A stretch of DNA of 9,523 bases from Planctomycetota bacterium (GTDB lineage: Bacteria; Planctomycetota; UBA1135): positions 1-9,523 of the forward strand of contig DNPI01000087.1 of NCBI GenBank assembly GCA_003501525.1. Direction: 5' to 3'. The notes beneath the pieces are model-generated. The model searched no databases. It saw only the letters and a list, made by a program, of their open reading frames with translations, and was not told the origin of the DNA. The number at the start of each line of letters is the position of its first letter. The stretch's first letter is position 1. Shown here piece by piece: positions 7,994 through 9,523 of the stretch. The translations under genes were made by a program, and so were the position numbers.

Positions 7994-8598
7994 AGAGCCC
8001 CTGCAGAGAAACTCTCTAAAAATCCCTCCGCTGTCCGAACCTCCGCAAAGAGCGGAAAAATTTCTTCGCAAAAGAAGTCGTGCTCAAACGGGCTGCGACT
8101 AGCTGTGCAATCGCTGAGAACTGTAACTCTAAAACCTCGATCAATCGCAGATCTTGCCGTCGAATCAATACATACGGAAGTCACCACACCCATAAGAACT
8201 ATTTCTTCAATACCCTTTGCTTGCAAAATCGCATCCAAACTAGTTTCATGAAAAGCATTAAGACTGCACTTCCCAGGGATTTCTTGGATTTGAGTCCCGT
8301 ACTCCTTTATGGCAGGGATTACTTCCGCTCCAGGAGAGCCCTCCTTGAAAGCGCCCACTTCACGGATTGTTCGGAGAATGCCTACAGGCTTATTCAATTC
8401 CCGATAATCATCAGAAAAAACAATCGGTGTGGAAACAATCAAGGCGGATGATGAGACTAATTCATCTAAAACTTGACACGTTTTTTTAAGGACATGGTTC
8501 TTTTCGAGAGATTCCTTAACGACCGCATGTAAAATTCCCGAAGGAGAGAAATAATCAGCTTGATAACCAATCAAAACAACACCTGTGCGCTCAGACAT
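7990..8598 (-). CDS. Isochorismatase-family cysteine hydrolase
   Basis: This 202-residue protein has the length and motif order of the isochorismatase/nicotinamidase family of cytoplasmic cysteine hydrolases. The catalytic Cys is C143 in GVVTSVCIDSTARSA (137-151), with the hydrophobic VVT before it that usually holds the cis-peptide. The catalytic Lys is probably K110 in GKCSLNAF (109-116). LSDCTASRS (161-169) is the usual strand after the active site. The first catalytic residue normally sits in a D-x-Q-x-D-F motif near the N-terminus; here it reads GYQADYF (11-17), with Gly in place of the first Asp and D15 nearby. This may be a subfamily trait rather than loss of activity, so I do not assign a substrate. 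The start is an ATG 9 nt from the divergent lipoprotein gene, and no good ribosome site is visible. It converges on the pseudokinase gene with a 4-nt overlap. Confidence 0.9.
   Translation of the reverse strand: MSERTGVVLIGYQADYFSPSGILHAVVKESLEKNHVLKKTCQVLDELVSSSALIVSTPIVFSDDYRELNKPVGILRTIREVGAFKEGSPGAEVIPAIKEYGTQIQEIPGKCSLNAFHETSLDAILQAKGIEEIVLMGVVTSVCIDSTARSAIDRGFRVTVLSDCTASRSPFEHDFFCEEIFPLFAEVRTAEGFLESFSAGAL
7991..8018. repeat. Short inverted repeat at the convergent gene ends
   Basis: TAGAGAG (7991-7997) and CTCTCTA (8012-8018) are perfect 7-bp inverted arms with a 14-nt loop that contains a CTGCAG palindrome. The left arm includes the stop codon of the pseudokinase gene and the whole element lies in the last codons of the hydrolase gene. 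Neither strand has a T-run just after the hairpin, so it is not a standard intrinsic terminator. It could protect 3' ends or be chance. Confidence 0.35.
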
Positions 8599-8607
8599 CC
8601 GTCCATT

Positions 8608-9523
8608 ATGGCAATGTCGTTGGCTCTCGCTATGGGCTGCGCATCTATTCCACCAAGCAAGACATCGCCGCCTACTGCTGGTGAGTTAACACAACGACTC
8701 AGTGAGCAAGCCCTAACTCTCGACGGCTATGACGGATATACCCGCACAGTCACTACCGCTGCTCCAGAAGCGCAGCATTGGTTTAATCAAGGATTGCAGC
8801 TGGTCTACGGGTTCAGTCATGACGCGGGAGTATGGGCTTTCGGAAAAGCTGCCCAAGAGGATTCAAGCTGCGTCATGGCTTGGTGGGGCATTGCCTATGG
8901 GTACGGAGTGGATGTCAACAACGCTAACGTTTCCGAGCAGGAAGCGGCAGATGCTGCAGCCGCTGCTCGAGAAGCGGTTATCCAAAGTTCGTACTCAGAA
9001 TCACCTGTTGAACAAGCACTTGCACATGCAATTGCAAAGAGAGCCGTTTTCCCGATACCTGAAGATAGGAAGCCGCTGGATGAAGCTTATGCCGCATCAA
9101 TGGAAGCGGCCTGGGAGCGCTTCCCCAACGACCCCGATGTGGGAGCTCTTTTTGCTGAATCGCTGATGAATCTTCAGGCGTGGGATTACTGGACCACGGA
9201 AGGAGAACCTTTAGGACGAACAAAGGAGATAGTGTCTGTCTTAGAGGAGGTCCTTGATGCTCATCCCAACCATCCAGGAGCAAATCATTTTTACATCCAT
9301 GCGATGGAAGCCTCGGCCACTCCTGAAAGTGCATTGCCCTCCGCAAGGAAATTAGAATCTTTAGTCCCCGGTAGTGGGCACTTAGTGCACATGCCTTCAC
9401 ATATCTTCGTCAATGTCGGGCGTTACGCAGAAGCGGTAAAAGCTAACCAAAAAGCCATTGAAGCTGACGATGCCTACTTCAACGTAGTGGGCAAACCGAC
9501 CTTCTATCGCCTCTATTTTCTTC
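8608..9523 (+). CDS. TPR-like lipoprotein with histidine motifs, C-terminus cut by window edge
   Basis: The plus frame from ATG 8608 stays open for 305 codons to the window end. The N-terminus (MAMSLALAMGCAS) ends in a lipobox-like LAMGC with Cys at residue 11, suggesting an outer-membrane or periplasmic lipoprotein. The n-region has no positive charge, so an in-frame TTG at 8560, adding 16 residues including an Arg and a His, is a possible alternative start; it would overlap the divergent hydrolase gene. Residues about 57-98 (HWFNQGLQLVYGFSHD and AWWGIAYG) and about 262-285 (a GRYAEAVKANQKAIEADD helix pair) look like tetratricopeptide helices. A histidine cluster stands out: HFYIH at 227-231 and HLVHMPSHIF at 258-267. 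It resembles an uncharacterised bacterial TPR family with GHLVHMPSH and YIHAxEAS motifs. Reaction and partners are unknown. Its start lies 9 nt from the hydrolase start. Confidence 0.85.
   Translation, partial: MAMSLALAMGCASIPPSKTSPPTAGELTQRLSEQALTLDGYDGYTRTVTTAAPEAQHWFNQGLQLVYGFSHDAGVWAFGKAAQEDSSCVMAWWGIAYGYGVDVNNANVSEQEAADAAAAAREAVIQSSYSESPVEQALAHAIAKRAVFPIPEDRKPLDEAYAASMEAAWERFPNDPDVGALFAESLMNLQAWDYWTTEGEPLGRTKEIVSVLEEVLDAHPNHPGANHFYIHAMEASATPESALPSARKLESLVPGSGHLVHMPSHIFVNVGRYAEAVKANQKAIEADDAYFNVVGKPTFYRLYFL

Noticed and set aside
8541..8562. AAGGAG followed by TTG 8560 as the true start of the lipoprotein gene
   Set aside because: Spacing of about 13 nt is long and it lies within the hydrolase coding region; kept only as an alternative start.
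8978..9400. Minus-strand open frame of 140 codons
   Set aside because: It lies opposite the TPR lipoprotein gene, which has clear family motifs; the minus translation has low-complexity, non-protein-like composition.
1..9523. CRISPR arrays, tRNA or rRNA genes, insertion sequences, attachment sites
   Set aside because: No regularly spaced repeats, cloverleaf-type elements, transposase motifs or terminal repeats were seen on reading both strands.

Overview
The window carries six protein-coding genes packed almost end to end, with no RNA genes, CRISPR arrays or insertion sequences that I can see. The best lineage guess is the Planctomycetes-Verrucomicrobia (PVC) group or a bacterium with similar gene content. 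This rests on a clustered PSD1 cytochrome (DUF1549/DUF1553), a Tat-exported DUF1501 protein and a ThuA-fused 'PVC-type' membrane-bound dehydrogenase, a combination hugely expanded in those phyla. A GAF/kinase-like signalling protein next door fits too. The assignment is inference from gene families; no phylogenetic marker is present.

Positions 1-6505 (minus strand) form one operon read from right to left: PSD1 cytochrome c (GTG start at 6505), then DUF1501 (ATG at 3672, overlapping by 11 nt), then the ThuA/PVC dehydrogenase (TTG at 2281, overlapping by 4 nt), which runs off the left edge after 760 visible codons. All three carry export signals or extracytoplasmic domains, so they probably act together outside the cytoplasmic membrane. 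Their work would be redox and carbohydrate- or sulfate-ester-type chemistry, but no substrate can be read from the sequence.

Positions 6506-6604 are the only real intergenic gap and separate the operon from a divergent plus-strand gene at 6605-7993. That gene encodes a GAF domain fused to a protein-kinase fold whose catalytic motifs are largely broken: DFG is AFG, the HRD-loop Asn is Gln, the glycine loop is gone and the activation segment is very short. It is the most unusual protein here and looks like a soluble sensor-pseudokinase.

Positions 7990-8598 (minus strand) encode an isochorismatase-family cysteine hydrolase, convergent with the pseudokinase so that both genes stop in the same CTAG. 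The usual first catalytic Asp appears to be Gly. Nine nucleotides beyond its start, a divergent plus-strand gene begins (8608 to the window end): a probable lipoprotein with TPR-like helices and a conserved-looking cluster of histidines, cut off by the right edge.

I found no clear defence, mobile or biosynthetic system. The points most worth a second look are the GAF-pseudokinase, the His-cluster TPR lipoprotein and the atypical cysteine hydrolase.
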